Part shown: piece after piece, positions 17,820-26,643 of the stretch
Numbering within the stretch: the first letter of the stretch is position 1
Layout of the letters: each line of letters opens with the position of its first letter
From: Pseudarthrobacter sp. NIBRBAC000502772
Lineage (GTDB): Bacteria; Actinomycetota; Actinomycetes; Actinomycetales; Micrococcaceae
Assembly (NCBI RefSeq): GCF_006517235.1
Contig: NZ_CP041188.1
Location: forward strand, 434,001-498,000
Reading direction: 5' to 3'
Length of the DNA stretch: 64,000 nucleotides
Notes under the pieces: generated by a model
Database searches by the model: none
What the model was told of the DNA's origin: nothing
The model's input: only the letters and a program-made list of their open reading frames with translations
Translations under genes and position numbers: made by a program

Positions 17820-19394
17820 GTGTCCCACCCGATCGACGTTGGATCAGTACTCGGCGGCCGCTACAAGGTCACAGCCACGGTATTGACCTCACACGACCAG
17901 GATCTGGTGCTGGACGGGGTGGACCAGGTTCTCAACCGACCGGTCAGCATTCTGGTCGCCGGCCCGGACAACACCGAACAGGTGGCCCAGAGCGCCCGCG
18001 AGGTGGCTACCGGTGAGCGCCCGGGTAACGTCCAGGTCCTGGACCTTGGTGTCACTGAGGCCACCACGTACCTCATCACCAACCACACGTCCGCGGCAGA
18101 CCTGTTGGACCTCGTGGTTGCCTCCGACGCGCCTTACGTCGAGCCGTTCTTCACGGATACCCTGGGCAGCGAAATTTTCGGCCAGGTGCGTTCACACGAA
18201 CCTGAACCGTACGACGACGAAGAGAACGTCGACGCCGGATATATCAACTATTCGGACAATCACCCCCACCAGGTTGACCCACACCGGTCGGCCGCACCGG
18301 TTGCTCCGCCGTTTGTACCCCCGGTTGTTCCGGCCCGTCCGCCGCTCCGCCCGGCGGTCCGTCCCGCGTCGGGGCCTGCCAAGGCCGGAGCCGTTGGAGC
18401 AGGAGCCATTGGAGCAGGCGCCGCCGCTGCTGGCGCCACTGCCGCACATCAGCACGTCACTGCGCCGCAACCGGTGCAGGCTGCGGAGAACCGGCCAGTT
18501 TCCGGTCCGGCCGAGCCCAGGGCCGGCGCGGGTTCCGATTCGCCCAAGGTTTCCCTGTGGTCTGAGGACGACTATTCCAACGGCTCCCAGGACGCAGCCT
18601 ACGACGAACCGGTGGTCTCCCGAGCGCCGGAACGCTCCGATCGCGCAGCGGGCGCCTTCCCGTCGCTTGCCCGGAAAGGTGCTCCGGCGGCCGCAGTACC
18701 GCCTTCCGGCGGGACGGATGACTATTACGACGACGACGAGCCCGAGCGTGAGCCCCGCTCCATGCGCTGGCTGGTGGGCGGGCTGCTTGCCGTGGTGCTG
18801 ATTGCCGGGCTGGTCTTTGCGGTCACCAACCTGGGCAGTCTATTCAAATCTAGCCCCCAGGCCGCCCCATCCTCCACGTCGACGGGCTCCACGTTGCCAA
18901 ACTCCGGGTCGGCTTCCCCGAACCCGAGCTCCGCACCTCCCGCGGCACCGCCTGCCATCGACAGCATCACCCGCCAGGGGGATTTTGACTTCGCAGGCAC
19001 CTACGACGTGGATCTTGTGAAGGCGTTTGACGGCAACGCAGCCAGCTACTGGTCAGACATGGAATTTGCCACCGAGGGCTGGGGCGGCCTCGCAACCGAT
19101 GGCGTGCCCTTGTTCGTCAAGCTGAAGAATCCTGCGAAGGTTTCATCCATCACCCTGACTCAGCTCGGGGCCTCGGGCGGCAATCTCAGTGTCTTCACCA
19201 ATGACCGCCCGTCACTGGACGGAGCCAAACTGGTGGGGACCAACAGCTTCACGTCAACAGATCTGACCATGCCACTGGCCGAGCCGGTGGAGGCACAGTA
19301 CGTGATCGTGTCCATCAAGACGCTTCCCAAGCTGGCCGCCCCGAAGACCCGCTATGGCTTTGGCATCCGCCTGGCGGAGATCAAGATCCAGTAG
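17820..19394 (+). CDS. Membrane protein with degenerate pseudokinase N-lobe and extracellular discoidin-like domain
   Basis: GTG at 17820 follows AGGAGGAACAC. Residues about 10-110 resemble the N-lobe and hinge of a Ser/Thr kinase (G-G-R-Y-K-V..D-Q-V-L-N-R-P-V-S-I-L-V), but no invariant Lys, HRD or DFG is seen, so it cannot be an active kinase. A long Ala/Pro/acidic linker follows, then one transmembrane helix near 320-340, a Ser/Pro stalk, and a C-terminal beta-rich domain of about 140 residues resembling F5/8-type carbohydrate-binding modules. It looks like the separated pseudokinase/ectodomain half of mycobacterial MviN (Rv3910), suggesting a partner of MurJ and FHA proteins (inference). 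Confidence 0.7.
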   Translation: MSHPIDVGSVLGGRYKVTATVLTSHDQDLVLDGVDQVLNRPVSILVAGPDNTEQVAQSAREVATGERPGNVQVLDLGVTEATTYLITNHTSAADLLDLVVASDAPYVEPFFTDTLGSEIFGQVRSHEPEPYDDEENVDAGYINYSDNHPHQVDPHRSAAPVAPPFVPPVVPARPPLRPAVRPASGPAKAGAVGAGAIGAGAAAAGATAAHQHVTAPQPVQAAENRPVSGPAEPRAGAGSDSPKVSLWSEDDYSNGSQDAAYDEPVVSRAPERSDRAAGAFPSLARKGAPAAAVPPSGGTDDYYDDDEPEREPRSMRWLVGGLLAVVLIAGLVFAVTNLGSLFKSSPQAAPSSTSTGSTLPNSGSASPNPSSAPPAAPPAIDSITRQGDFDFAGTYDVDLVKAFDGNAASYWSDMEFATEGWGGLATDGVPLFVKLKNPAKVSSITLTQLGASGGNLSVFTNDRPSLDGAKLVGTNSFTSTDLTMPLAEPVEAQYVIVSIKTLPKLAAPKTRYGFGIRLAEIKIQ

Positions 19395-19418
19395 GACCAC
19401 GCCTGCGTGGTTCCCGTT

Positions 19419-19470
19419 GAGCCGCGGCTGTTCTGCCCGGAGCATTGCTCCGCAGTAACAGACGCGGCTC
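19419..19470 (+). terminator. Terminator after the pseudokinase gene
   Basis: GAGCCGCGGCTGTT (19419-19432) pairs with AACAGACGCGGCTC (19457-19470) with one mismatch; a GTTTTC run follows within six bases. It lies 25 bases after the stop codon. Confidence 0.55.
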
Positions 19471-19558
19471 AGCTGTTTTCAGACGGTAATCTGGTAGGGC
19501 GTCCCGTCCACGTGACGGGGTTATGGCCGCTGATGCTTCCTCCGTTCGCGCGGCGCCC

Positions 19559-19584
19559 GGAATATTCACCACCTAGATTCAGTT
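19559..19584 (+). promoter_or_regulatory. Sigma-R/SigH-type promoter of trxBA
   Basis: GGAAT (19559-19563) and GTT (19582-19584) are separated by exactly 18 bases. This matches the GGAAT-N18-GTT consensus of the thiol-oxidative-stress ECF sigma factor (SigR in Streptomyces, SigH in Mycobacterium), and trxBA is its classical target. Transcription would begin about 50-55 bases before the trxB GTG. Confidence 0.7.
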
Positions 19585-19643
19585 GTGCCATGTGGCCGGC
19601 CGCAATAGCCGGCGCATCGACTAAGGAAGAGGTTCACCGTTCA

Positions 19644-20600
19644 GTGAGCAACGCAGAAAACACCGCGTCCGAAGTACGTGATGTCATCATCGTCGGCTCG
19701 GGCCCGGCCGGGTACACGGCCGCTGTCTACACGGCGCGCGCCAACCTGAAGCCCTTGCTTCTGGCCGGATCAGTTACCGCCGGCGGCGAACTGATGAACA
19801 CCACCGACGTCGAAAACTACCCTGGCTTCCCCGAAGGCATCATGGGGCCGGACCTCATGGAGAACTTCGAGAAGCAGGCAGCCCGGTTCGGAACGGAAAT
19901 CCAGTTCGAGGACGTCACAGCACTGGACCTCGACGGCGACATCAAGACTGTCACCATCGGTACAGGCGAGACCTTCCGTGCGCGGGCCATCATCCTGTCC
20001 ACCGGGTCCGCTTACCGTGAGCTGGGCCTCCCGAACGAAAAGCGCCTCTCCGGCCACGGCGTAAGCTGGTGTGCAACCTGCGATGGTTTCTTTTTCAAGG
20101 ACCAGGACATTGCGGTCATCGGCGGGGGAGACTCGGCCATGGAAGAAGCCCTCTTCCTGACCAAGTTCGCCAAGTCCGTCACCGTTGTGCACCGCCGCGA
20201 CGCACTCAAAGCTTCCAAGATCATGGCAGACCGCGCCCTGGCCCACGACAAAATTTCGTTCATCTGGAACAGCTCCGTTGACGACGTCATCGGAACGGAC
20301 AAAGTCACCGGGCTTAAGATCAAGAACCTGAAGGACGGCACCGTGTCCGACCTCTCCGTCACCGGCGTCTTCGTCGCCATCGGAAACGACCCCCGCACCG
20401 AACTGGTCAAGGACTCCCTGGAGATCACGGCGGCCGGTACCATCGCCGTCGAGGGCCGGAGTTCCAAGACCAGCATCCCTGGCGTCTTCGCCGCCGGAGA
20501 TGTTGTTGATCCCACCTACCGTCAGGCCATCACGGCCTCCGGTTCCGGATGTGTAGCCGCGATCGACGTGGAACACTACCTCGCAGACCTTCACGCGTAA
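19644..20600 (+). CDS. trxB: Thioredoxin-disulfide reductase
   Basis: This is a 318-residue flavoprotein of the low-molecular-weight class. The FAD motif GSGPAG is at 18-23, the redox-active C143-A-T-C146 lies in S-W-C-A-T-C-D-G, and the NADPH-binding G-G-G-D-S-A is at 160-165. It passes electrons from NADPH to thioredoxin in the cytoplasm. The GTG start at 19644 is chosen because the similarity begins there; the frame is open further upstream across the promoter. It is followed after 36 bases by trxA, and both are probably driven by the SigR-type promoter. Confidence 0.95.
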   Translation: MSNAENTASEVRDVIIVGSGPAGYTAAVYTARANLKPLLLAGSVTAGGELMNTTDVENYPGFPEGIMGPDLMENFEKQAARFGTEIQFEDVTALDLDGDIKTVTIGTGETFRARAIILSTGSAYRELGLPNEKRLSGHGVSWCATCDGFFFKDQDIAVIGGGDSAMEEALFLTKFAKSVTVVHRRDALKASKIMADRALAHDKISFIWNSSVDDVIGTDKVTGLKIKNLKDGTVSDLSVTGVFVAIGNDPRTELVKDSLEITAAGTIAVEGRSSKTSIPGVFAAGDVVDPTYRQAITASGSGCVAAIDVEHYLADLHA

Positions 20601-20636
20601 CTCCGCGTACCGCCGTTCGAAGAGAGAGACAAGGTT

Positions 20637-20963
20637 ATGAGCAACGCTAAAGACGTAACAGATGCAAGTTTTGCTGCGGACGTACTGTCGGCCGACAAGC
20701 CAGTAATTGTGGACTTCTGGGCTGAGTGGTGCGGCCCCTGCCGCAAGCTGGGACCCATCCTCGACGAGATCTCGGTCGAATACAGCGAGAAGGTTAATGT
20801 CGTCAAGCTCAACGTCGACGACAACCCCGCCATCGCCGCCGAGTACGGAATCACGTCCATCCCCGCCGTTTACCTGTTCCAGGACGGCCAGGTGAAGAGC
20901 ACTGTTATCGGTGCGAGGCCGAAGCAGTTCTTCGAAAAGGAATTTGCGGACGTCCTGTCCTAA
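20637..20963 (+). CDS. trxA: Thioredoxin
   Basis: This 108-residue cytoplasmic thioredoxin has the active site W31-C-G-P-C35 and the cis-proline in S-I-P76. It reduces protein disulfides and is recharged by TrxB encoded just upstream. Its length and motif spacing are typical of the family. A hairpin terminator follows 45 bases after the stop, ending the trxBA unit. Beyond it no gene is seen for 5.6 kb. Confidence 0.97.
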   Translation: MSNAKDVTDASFAADVLSADKPVIVDFWAEWCGPCRKLGPILDEISVEYSEKVNVVKLNVDDNPAIAAEYGITSIPAVYLFQDGQVKSTVIGARPKQFFEKEFADVLS

Positions 20964-21007
20964 TCAGGTAGGGGACTTCTGTCCCATATGACCAGTGACA
21001 CCGGCCT

Positions 21008-21047
21008 GTGGCCACTGCTTCCATGAAGCGGTGGCCACGCGTCTTTA
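21008..21047 (+). terminator. Terminator of trxBA
   Basis: GTGGCCACTGCTT (21008-21020) pairs with AAGCGGTGGCCAC (21026-21038) around a five-base loop (one G-T pair), followed by GCGTCTTTAAG. Confidence 0.7.
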
Positions 21048-21239
21048 AGACCGAGCCCGTCGAAGCACAACCACATTGCATCAACCTTGATTCGTTTCCT
21101 AACTTCAGTGATTGCTCAGAGTCGCTCCTGGGGATCCAATGCAGGGATGGGGTTCGTACCTATGAGGGCGAGCGGTTGTAAATTCCAGTCAGACGTCGCC
21201 GTCACCATCCTGGAGTTGGCCTTTCAGGATTCGGATTCT

Positions 21240-21255
21240 TGTTTCACGTGAAACA
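21240..21255. other. parS: parS site 1
   Basis: This is an exact TGTTTCACGTGAAACA palindrome, the ParB-binding centromere consensus. It is followed by TTGGCGATCG, as is site 2. Confidence 0.93.
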
Positions 21256-21471
21256 TTGGCGATCGAGATGCAGAGCCTAGTGGGCCTGGCCTCGCTCACG
21301 TGAGGAATCGGCGTACGACAATGTGGGACACTCGCAGGATGGCCGGTCTTCGTCGGCTTCGACCCCCGAGTTGCGGTCAGAAGGCATAGGTTCGCCGGCG
21401 GCAGGCAGAGCGTTCCCGGATTCCAGCTCACTACGGAATTCGTATCCCCGCCGACGCAAGCCTGAGTGCAC

Positions 21472-21487
21472 TGTTTCACGTGAAACA
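21472..21487. other. parS: parS site 2
   Basis: This exact TGTTTCACGTGAAACA shares its right flank TTGGCGATCG with site 1, so the two are copies of a longer unit. Confidence 0.93.
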
Positions 21488-21683
21488 TTGGCGATCGCGA
21501 AGCATGGATTCATGTGCAACATCGGCGATTCGCCAATCCAACGGGCGTATGGTGCGGCCACGCTCGCGGGTCGAGCGAAATTTCTTGGTCGTCAGTGCAT
21601 GCTGATCCTTACATCCGAGTGCCCTTGCCGCACGACAATGCCGCAGCGATTCAGTTCGACATACTTGAATTCAGTTGAGTTCA

Positions 21684-21708
21684 GCTCGGCTCGGCTCGGC
21701 TCGGCTCG
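21684..21708. repeat. Tandem repeat, GCTCG x5
   Basis: Five perfect copies of GCTCG lie in the gene-free region. Confidence 0.85.
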
Positions 21709-21779
21709 ATAAATCAATCAACCCAGGCTTCCACTTTCGTGACGGTCCTACTCTGCAAACTGATGCGTACCCCGCGCTA

Positions 21780-21795
21780 TGTTTCACGTGAAACA
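21780..21795. other. parS: parS site 3
   Basis: This is an exact TGTTTCACGTGAAACA palindrome in the gene-free region. Confidence 0.93.
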
Positions 21796-22177
21796 CGGCC
21801 GAAGCCTGCGACAGTCTGCTCCCTCCAGTCCTACTGGCCTGCCCGACGGCATTCGAGCCAGTCCCCAAGGATCGGGTTCACGCGATGTGGCCGTATTGCG
21901 TCCCCTCCATTCGCTGAGGAGAATATCCGCGGCGCACTCAAAGACTAGATCGAACAATGAGCAGCGAATGCCAATTGGATTAGGTGGCCTAGTGGCCTTC
22001 ACGCCCCGTTTCACCTCGCGGAGGACAATGTGGGACCGGAGCATGAGACTACCGGAAGAACCCTGACCAGACCAGCGTTCCAGTCTCGCTCGCCGTCCAT
22101 GGTCTAAAATCAAACGCCGATTCATACAGTTGACTCCTAGAAGCTCCGGGTTCCAAGGGTTGGTCAGACTCAACACC

Positions 22178-22208
22178 TGGTCGGGGGAATCGGGGCTGGT
22201 CGGGGGAG
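22178..22208. repeat. Short direct repeat CTGGTCGGGGGA
   Basis: CTGGTCGGGGGA occurs twice, 18 bases apart (starting 22178 and 22196), with a G-rich sequence between. Confidence 0.7.
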
Positions 22209-22946
22209 TCGTCGCTGGCAAGAGAAGCCAGGGAACGCCGGGGGACACCAGGTGACTGCTATTGGTTAGGATCCGAGCAATTGGAATGGATTTCCGACAT
22301 CATATGGCACCGGCCCGTCGTAAGTGACTGGCCTCTCTCGAATTGACTGCCAGATCGGAAATGGGCACAAGTCGAATCGCCAAACCGCAGCCCGTCGGTA
22401 ATCTGCCGCGACAGTATCCAGTTCAGTGACAGCCTGACCAGTTGCAGCAGTCCATTCTTGTCCACAGCATGTCGACGACACACCAGCGCGCAACTCAAGA
22501 TTCAGCGACCCCCGGGAACATACTCACACAGCGTTGGGAACCCGCAAGCACAGACAAGGTGCCTGCGCACGAATTCGAGACCGTCGGCTTGGAGACTCAC
22601 TAAGCCCCTCCGCCGATACCTGCAGTCTTGGGTGGTGATTCAGGATACGCACGGAGTGGGCACGCGTCGTGCATTCGGTCTCTACTCGCTGCGCTGGTGG
22701 GTCCATTAGGACCATCGCTCGTATTGTCCGAGATGTCCATGACGCCGATGGCCCGAAGAGGAAGCACATGCGGAGATTGTCCAAGCCAGATATTCCCCTC
22801 AGCCGCAGCCCGCGACGGTCTCGACACACACTTGTTGGCGCCTCACCCCTTCACAACGCCGTGCTCGTCTCCGCGGGGCCACACCAAGAGACGGGCCATA
22901 CCAGGAGGCCTCCTGCGCGCCGCGCGTGCGGGCCGGCAAAGACGGC

Positions 22947-22970
22947 ACGAGGACACGAGGACACGAGGAC
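22947..22970. repeat. Tandem repeat, ACGAGGAC x3
   Basis: Three perfect copies of the 8-mer ACGAGGAC lie 24 bases before parS site 4. Confidence 0.85.
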
Positions 22971-22993
22971 GCGGTTAGTCTTCCACGTCCGAC

Positions 22994-23009
22994 TGTTTCA
23001 CGTGAAACA
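22994..23009. other. parS: parS site 4
   Basis: This exact TGTTTCACGTGAAACA is the first of three sites within 107 bases. Confidence 0.93.
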
Positions 23010-23056
23010 TTCCGGCCCCGGTGACGGCTTCGTGAATGACAAGATCTCGAGCGTAC

Positions 23057-23072
23057 TGTTTCACGTGAAACG
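23057..23072. other. parS: parS site 5
   Basis: TGTTTCACGTGAAACG matches the consensus at 15 of 16 positions, with the last base changed. Confidence 0.88.
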
Positions 23073-23084
23073 AACTAGGCGCGC

Positions 23085-23100
23085 TGTTTCACGTGAAACA
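23085..23100. other. parS: parS site 6
   Basis: This exact TGTTTCACGTGAAACA lies only 12 bases after site 5. Confidence 0.93.
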
Positions 23101-23921
23101 AACTGAATGAAATCCCCGTCCAAGCCTTCCCGGGATGGGATGCTAAGAACGCCGGCTTCGCGCGTGCTGGATGCTATCTCCTGAGGCCAACTCCCAGATG
23201 GCCGCAACCCCACGTCAAGCTAGTTGGGCCACGACCGAAAATTCGAAGAGACCCGGGCCACCCGTACACACCCCAGCCACACGAGGAATACACTTCTCAC
23301 CCCGGGAATGCTCAATACTGCCGGGCGCCCTCGATCCTGCCACTGGGCCCTGTGGACGATTGCGTGACAGCTGAGCCTTCGCCCACGCCCTGCGGTCCGC
23401 TGCGTCGATGGGGGACCGTCAGTCTGAACCAGGACAGGAAGACCGTGATCGCCGTGTACCTGCCCGTGGCCAAAATAGGCGCTGTGGCTTCTCCGCCACG
23501 CACACGTCCGTTCGCAAGACCGCTGCGGCTGCCGTCCGGTCAGCGAAGGACGGTACCAGAGCCACCTTGCTCGGTCATCAGCGCAGGACGGCATCGGAAC
23601 CACCTGCTCGGTCTCCATCACGTCAGTCCGCACTGCTGCTCCCGACCGGAGCGACACGCGTCGGCATGTGCCGTTAGGATGCGCGTCTGATCAAGGCACC
23701 AGGCACCCAGCTGCGAACGCATCCTAAGGCAGGTCATGAGTCATCTGGCCAATGCCGACTTTCATGCTCGAACGGCGGAGCCTAGGTGCCCGACCAACTC
23801 CACACCAAAGACCTGGAGCAGGTGATGAATGCCAGCGGAGGACTGAATCGTATCCATCCGAAGTGTGACTATTCGGTTCGACTGGAGGGTTCCATCGCGC
23901 TGATGTCCACCGACTTCGAAG

Positions 23922-23967
23922 TTATCCCCAAATGTTATCCACACCGATATCCACAGGCTTATCCACC
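23922..23967 (+). other. Phased array of four DnaA-box-like 9-mers (array 1)
   Basis: TTATCCCCA (23922), TTATCCACA (23935), ATATCCACA (23947) and TTATCCACC (23959) all face the same way, with start-to-start spacings of 13, 12 and 12 bases. One is a perfect DnaA box and the others have a single mismatch. The array lies 9 kb left of dnaA, outside the usual oriC. Confidence 0.75.
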
Positions 23968-24159
23968 GGCCTTCAAACCGTGGACACGGTACCCCTGGTG
24001 CCGGACTTTGGATCAGCCGACACCCTCAAGCCGGAGTTGCTCCCAGGACAACTACCACGGCCGAAGCGCATGCGCACGTCGGACTGTAAATATCGGCGAA
24101 AATCCAACTATTGAAGTCGCTTTCCGCCCGGAGAGAGAGTCCCGATCGGGCCTTGGTAA

Positions 24160-24175
24160 TGTTTCACGTGAAACG
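24160..24175. other. parS: parS site 7
   Basis: TGTTTCACGTGAAACG (15 of 16) lies between the two DnaA-box arrays. Confidence 0.88.
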
Positions 24176-24270
24176 GGACTGCAGACGATATCCAATGCTC
24201 GTGCGGACCGCTCGTTGCCGGATCCGATGGTGTGGGCCGAATCTCTTCGTGATCCCTGCCACCAAGGAAC

Positions 24271-24315
24271 CTATCCACAAAGTTATCCACAGTGATATCC
24301 ACCATGTTATCCACC
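24271..24315 (+). other. Phased array of four DnaA-box-like 9-mers (array 2)
   Basis: CTATCCACA (24271), TTATCCACA (24283), ATATCCACC (24295) and TTATCCACC (24307) repeat at exactly 12 bases in one orientation. The order of variants parallels array 1, including an ATATCCAC unit in third place, so the two arrays are probably duplicates. Confidence 0.78.
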
Positions 24316-24934
24316 GCGCAGTTCACACCTTCGGGCCCAAGGCTGACTTGGCCCCATCTGTTGTTGTGGCAAGTTTGCCGCACACGATGATGAAGAGTGG
24401 GCCGAGGAATCATAGTTCCCCGAGCATTCTCTTTCCCATAAAACAGGCTGTTGCCCGTCTGGCTAGCCGATTCATTCTCGGCAGGGCCATGATCCGACGT
24501 GACTGCAATTGTGGCCGCTTCCCGATGTCGAGTCCGAACCTCTCCGAACAGTCGCGTCTGTTTCAAACTGCTGAACAACAAGACGACTCGGCTTCCACCA
24601 ATTCCTTCCCGTCCCGGACACTCCAAGACTGGGGCTATTCTGTGCACCCCGCGGCCACGTCCTAGAGGGGCGAAGCCAAGTCGCGGAGCTGGTTCAGAGA
24701 CGCACTATGGCGAGCTACCCAGCGTCATGCTGTAACGACTTAGAGTGTCGCAGTCCTGCCCAGGGCGGTGGTCCCGTATGACGCAGCCGGCGACACTGTT
24801 GGCCAAGCCAGGGGGACCGAGGCACCCTCCTGACATTCGTGTGTATCGAGGCACCCTGCAGATTCAGTTCCGTCCACATCCCGTCTCCACAAAAGGCTAT
24901 TAGACGAAAGGCCCCGGGGCCGAGGTCGTACGTG

Positions 24935-24982
24935 CCTGCCTACCTGCCTACCTGCCTACCTGCCTACCTGCCTACCTGCCTA
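24935..24982. repeat. Tandem repeat, CCTGCCTA x6
   Basis: Six perfect copies of an 8-base unit lie in the gene-free region; the frames that cross it read as simple L-P-x-Y repeats. Confidence 0.9.
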
Positions 24983-25510
24983 CCTCAGCCGATGCTACCG
25001 GTGCGCCGGCGTGCGCCAACAGCCCGGCCCTAGCCCGAATATCCGGAGATGCCTCAACCTCAGGCATCGACACTGCCTGCCAGCTAAGAAGTCCTCGGAT
25101 GCGCCAGGAAGTCATCTGTTCAGGCTAACTGCCCGGCGAGTGGAACTCAGGCGTCAGGGTTGGGGCCACCACGCACGGGACATGCTGGACCCTGACCATC
25201 GCTCTCTCCACCCGACTACGAACCCTCCGGACGGCTTACCAAGGTCCCAGAGCCCTGGGCAGGTGCGCTGGGTCCGCAGGATGTCGCCAGCGGCGGGCCG
25301 TCACTGCCGGCCGGGGGATTGTGGGCGGAATCTTCCTCGAGGCGAGAAGAGGCCAACGTGGGCTCTAAGCCGTCAACTCCACAGTCCGTGAATTGTCTCT
25401 GTTCCAGCGGCGATCGATGTGGGAGGGCGCCTGCGCTGCATGTTTACAATCCGAGTCGCAGCCCGCTCGACGACGCCGCGAGGGCGACGGGGCGACCGGT
25501 TGTCGGGGTC

Positions 25511-25558
25511 CTGGGGTGCCGGGGTGCTGGGGTGCTGGGGTGCTGGGGTGCCTGGGTG
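25511..25558. repeat. Tandem repeat, CTGGGGTG x6 (two units degenerate)
   Basis: Six 8-base units are present; units 2 and 6 each differ slightly from CTGGGGTG. This is the third octamer repeat in the region. Confidence 0.88.
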
Positions 25559-25606
25559 CCGGGGCCATGGGGGAGATGCCGGCACGGTGCGCTGGACTCG
25601 CCACTA

Positions 25607-25622
25607 TGTTTCACGTGAAACC
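25607..25622. other. parS: parS site 8
   Basis: TGTTTCACGTGAAACC has 15 of 16 consensus bases. Confidence 0.87.
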
Positions 25623-25890
25623 ATTTGGAAGACGGCTGGGCGTAGGCCGAGCCTGCTCAGCAATCTCGGCTACCTCACGAAGCTTGGTGAATTGCTTCTG
25701 CAGGAGTGTTTCTGCCCCGGCTTTGGCTGCGGGCGAAGTCCCTCGGATGCTGCAAAGCCGAATTCACTTCACCAGCCGCATCCGCAGCGCAGGTAACTCG
25801 CTGGCATCACTCGCCGAGGGCTTTAGACCCTACCACCTTCATGTTTGTTCTCGATGGCGCCGACGCCTAGATCGCGCGCATACCTGTTGA

Positions 25891-25906
25891 TGTTTCACGT
25901 GAAACA
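25891..25906. other. parS: parS site 9
   Basis: This is an exact TGTTTCACGTGAAACA palindrome. Confidence 0.93.
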
Positions 25907-26605
25907 GCCACCGCGAGGCGCCTTCCCATCCGAACCCGGATGTTGCCGAACCAGACTGAAGGTCGGAAGACTATCTGGCGACGTGTCTCCGGGGGAGACG
26001 TCCACCCTGGCGCATCCTCTCAGTCACCGTGCCAGCCACAGGCTGAGGCCAACAGCTGCACGGGTGCGTACGCTGCGCACCAGATCTCTGGAATAGGACG
26101 GGGCAAGAGCATTCGAACACGGTGTTTCCGCCGCCCTGCAGGATGACCACCGCACCCGACTGATTGGAAATTGCGCGAACCGACGCATTCTTTACTGCCT
26201 CGGAGCAACGGAACCCATTGCATGCCCAGTATCAAGAGTCGCATCGGAATGTCCAGCGATCCGTCGAGTCCTCCACTCCTGCCTGATCTCCGTCTCGAGA
26301 GTTCGCAGCCCCGCCATCTGCATCGCCCTCAGGCCCACCTCCAGTGCGTCAGCAAACCCGAAGCCACAGAAGTCCACCACTGCCGTGGGAACACAAGCAG
26401 AGACGACAGTCGTTGGAAGAGACCAGTCTCTAGGGGAATCCAGGCAGCAGACAGTGCAAAACTCGCGTCCCCACAACGGAACTATCCCATCGGGACCAGC
26501 GTGTTCCGCCATGCGAACCACGGGCTCGATCCCGGGGGCGCGTCACAACCACGATGGCCACGCCAGTATCAGCTCCGGAGTGCAAAGATGGCGTCGATTC
26601 AGACG

Positions 26606-26643
26606 AAAGAAGGGCCTGTTTCACGTGAAACAGGCCCTTCTTT
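26606..26643. terminator. parS: 38-bp perfect palindrome centred on parS site 10 (26617-26632), behind parB
   Basis: The parS core TGTTTCACGTGAAACA is flanked on both sides by 11 further complementary bases (AAAGAAGGGCC and GGCCCTTCTTT), giving a 38-bp palindrome without a single mismatch. It begins 12 bases beyond the parB stop. As RNA it would form a long hairpin with the A/T-rich ends of a bidirectional terminator; as DNA it is a ParB nucleation site. Confidence 0.85.

Larger units (their letters stand above)
21048..26605. other. 5.6-kb gene-free origin-proximal region (parS / DnaA-array segment)
   Basis: No reading frame here has a convincing ribosome site, codon pattern or recognisable domain; the open frames are short, overlap on both strands, and repeatedly run through the parS words (read as V-S-R-E-T or F-H-V-K-H). 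The segment holds nine of the ten parS sites found between trxA and parB (the tenth adjoins it at 26617), two phased DnaA-box arrays (23922-23967 and 24271-24315), a single TTGTCCACA (22458-22466), and several tandem micro-repeats. It separates trxA from parB, where other actinobacteria often have cwlM-like genes. I read it as a centromere/origin-accessory region, not as decayed genes, though ancient decay cannot be excluded. Confidence 0.7.

Noticed and set aside
21323..23690. Several open frames of 90-155 codons between trxA and parB on both strands
   Set aside because: They read through parS words, lack ribosome sites and codon bias, and contain no recognisable domains; they are best explained as chance frames in GC-rich non-coding DNA.
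23922..24315. DnaA-like arrays considered as plasmid iterons or an integrated plasmid origin
   Set aside because: No rep gene, integrase or att-like repeat is nearby, and the flanking order trxA-parB is chromosomal.
24111..24665. 184-codon open frame on the plus strand in the gene desert
   Set aside because: It runs straight through a parS site and DnaA array 2, has no ribosome site, is overlapped by an equally long frame on the other strand, and has no family resemblance.
24935..25558. Octamer repeats considered as CRISPR arrays
   Set aside because: The units are contiguous 8-mers with no spacers, and no cas genes are present.
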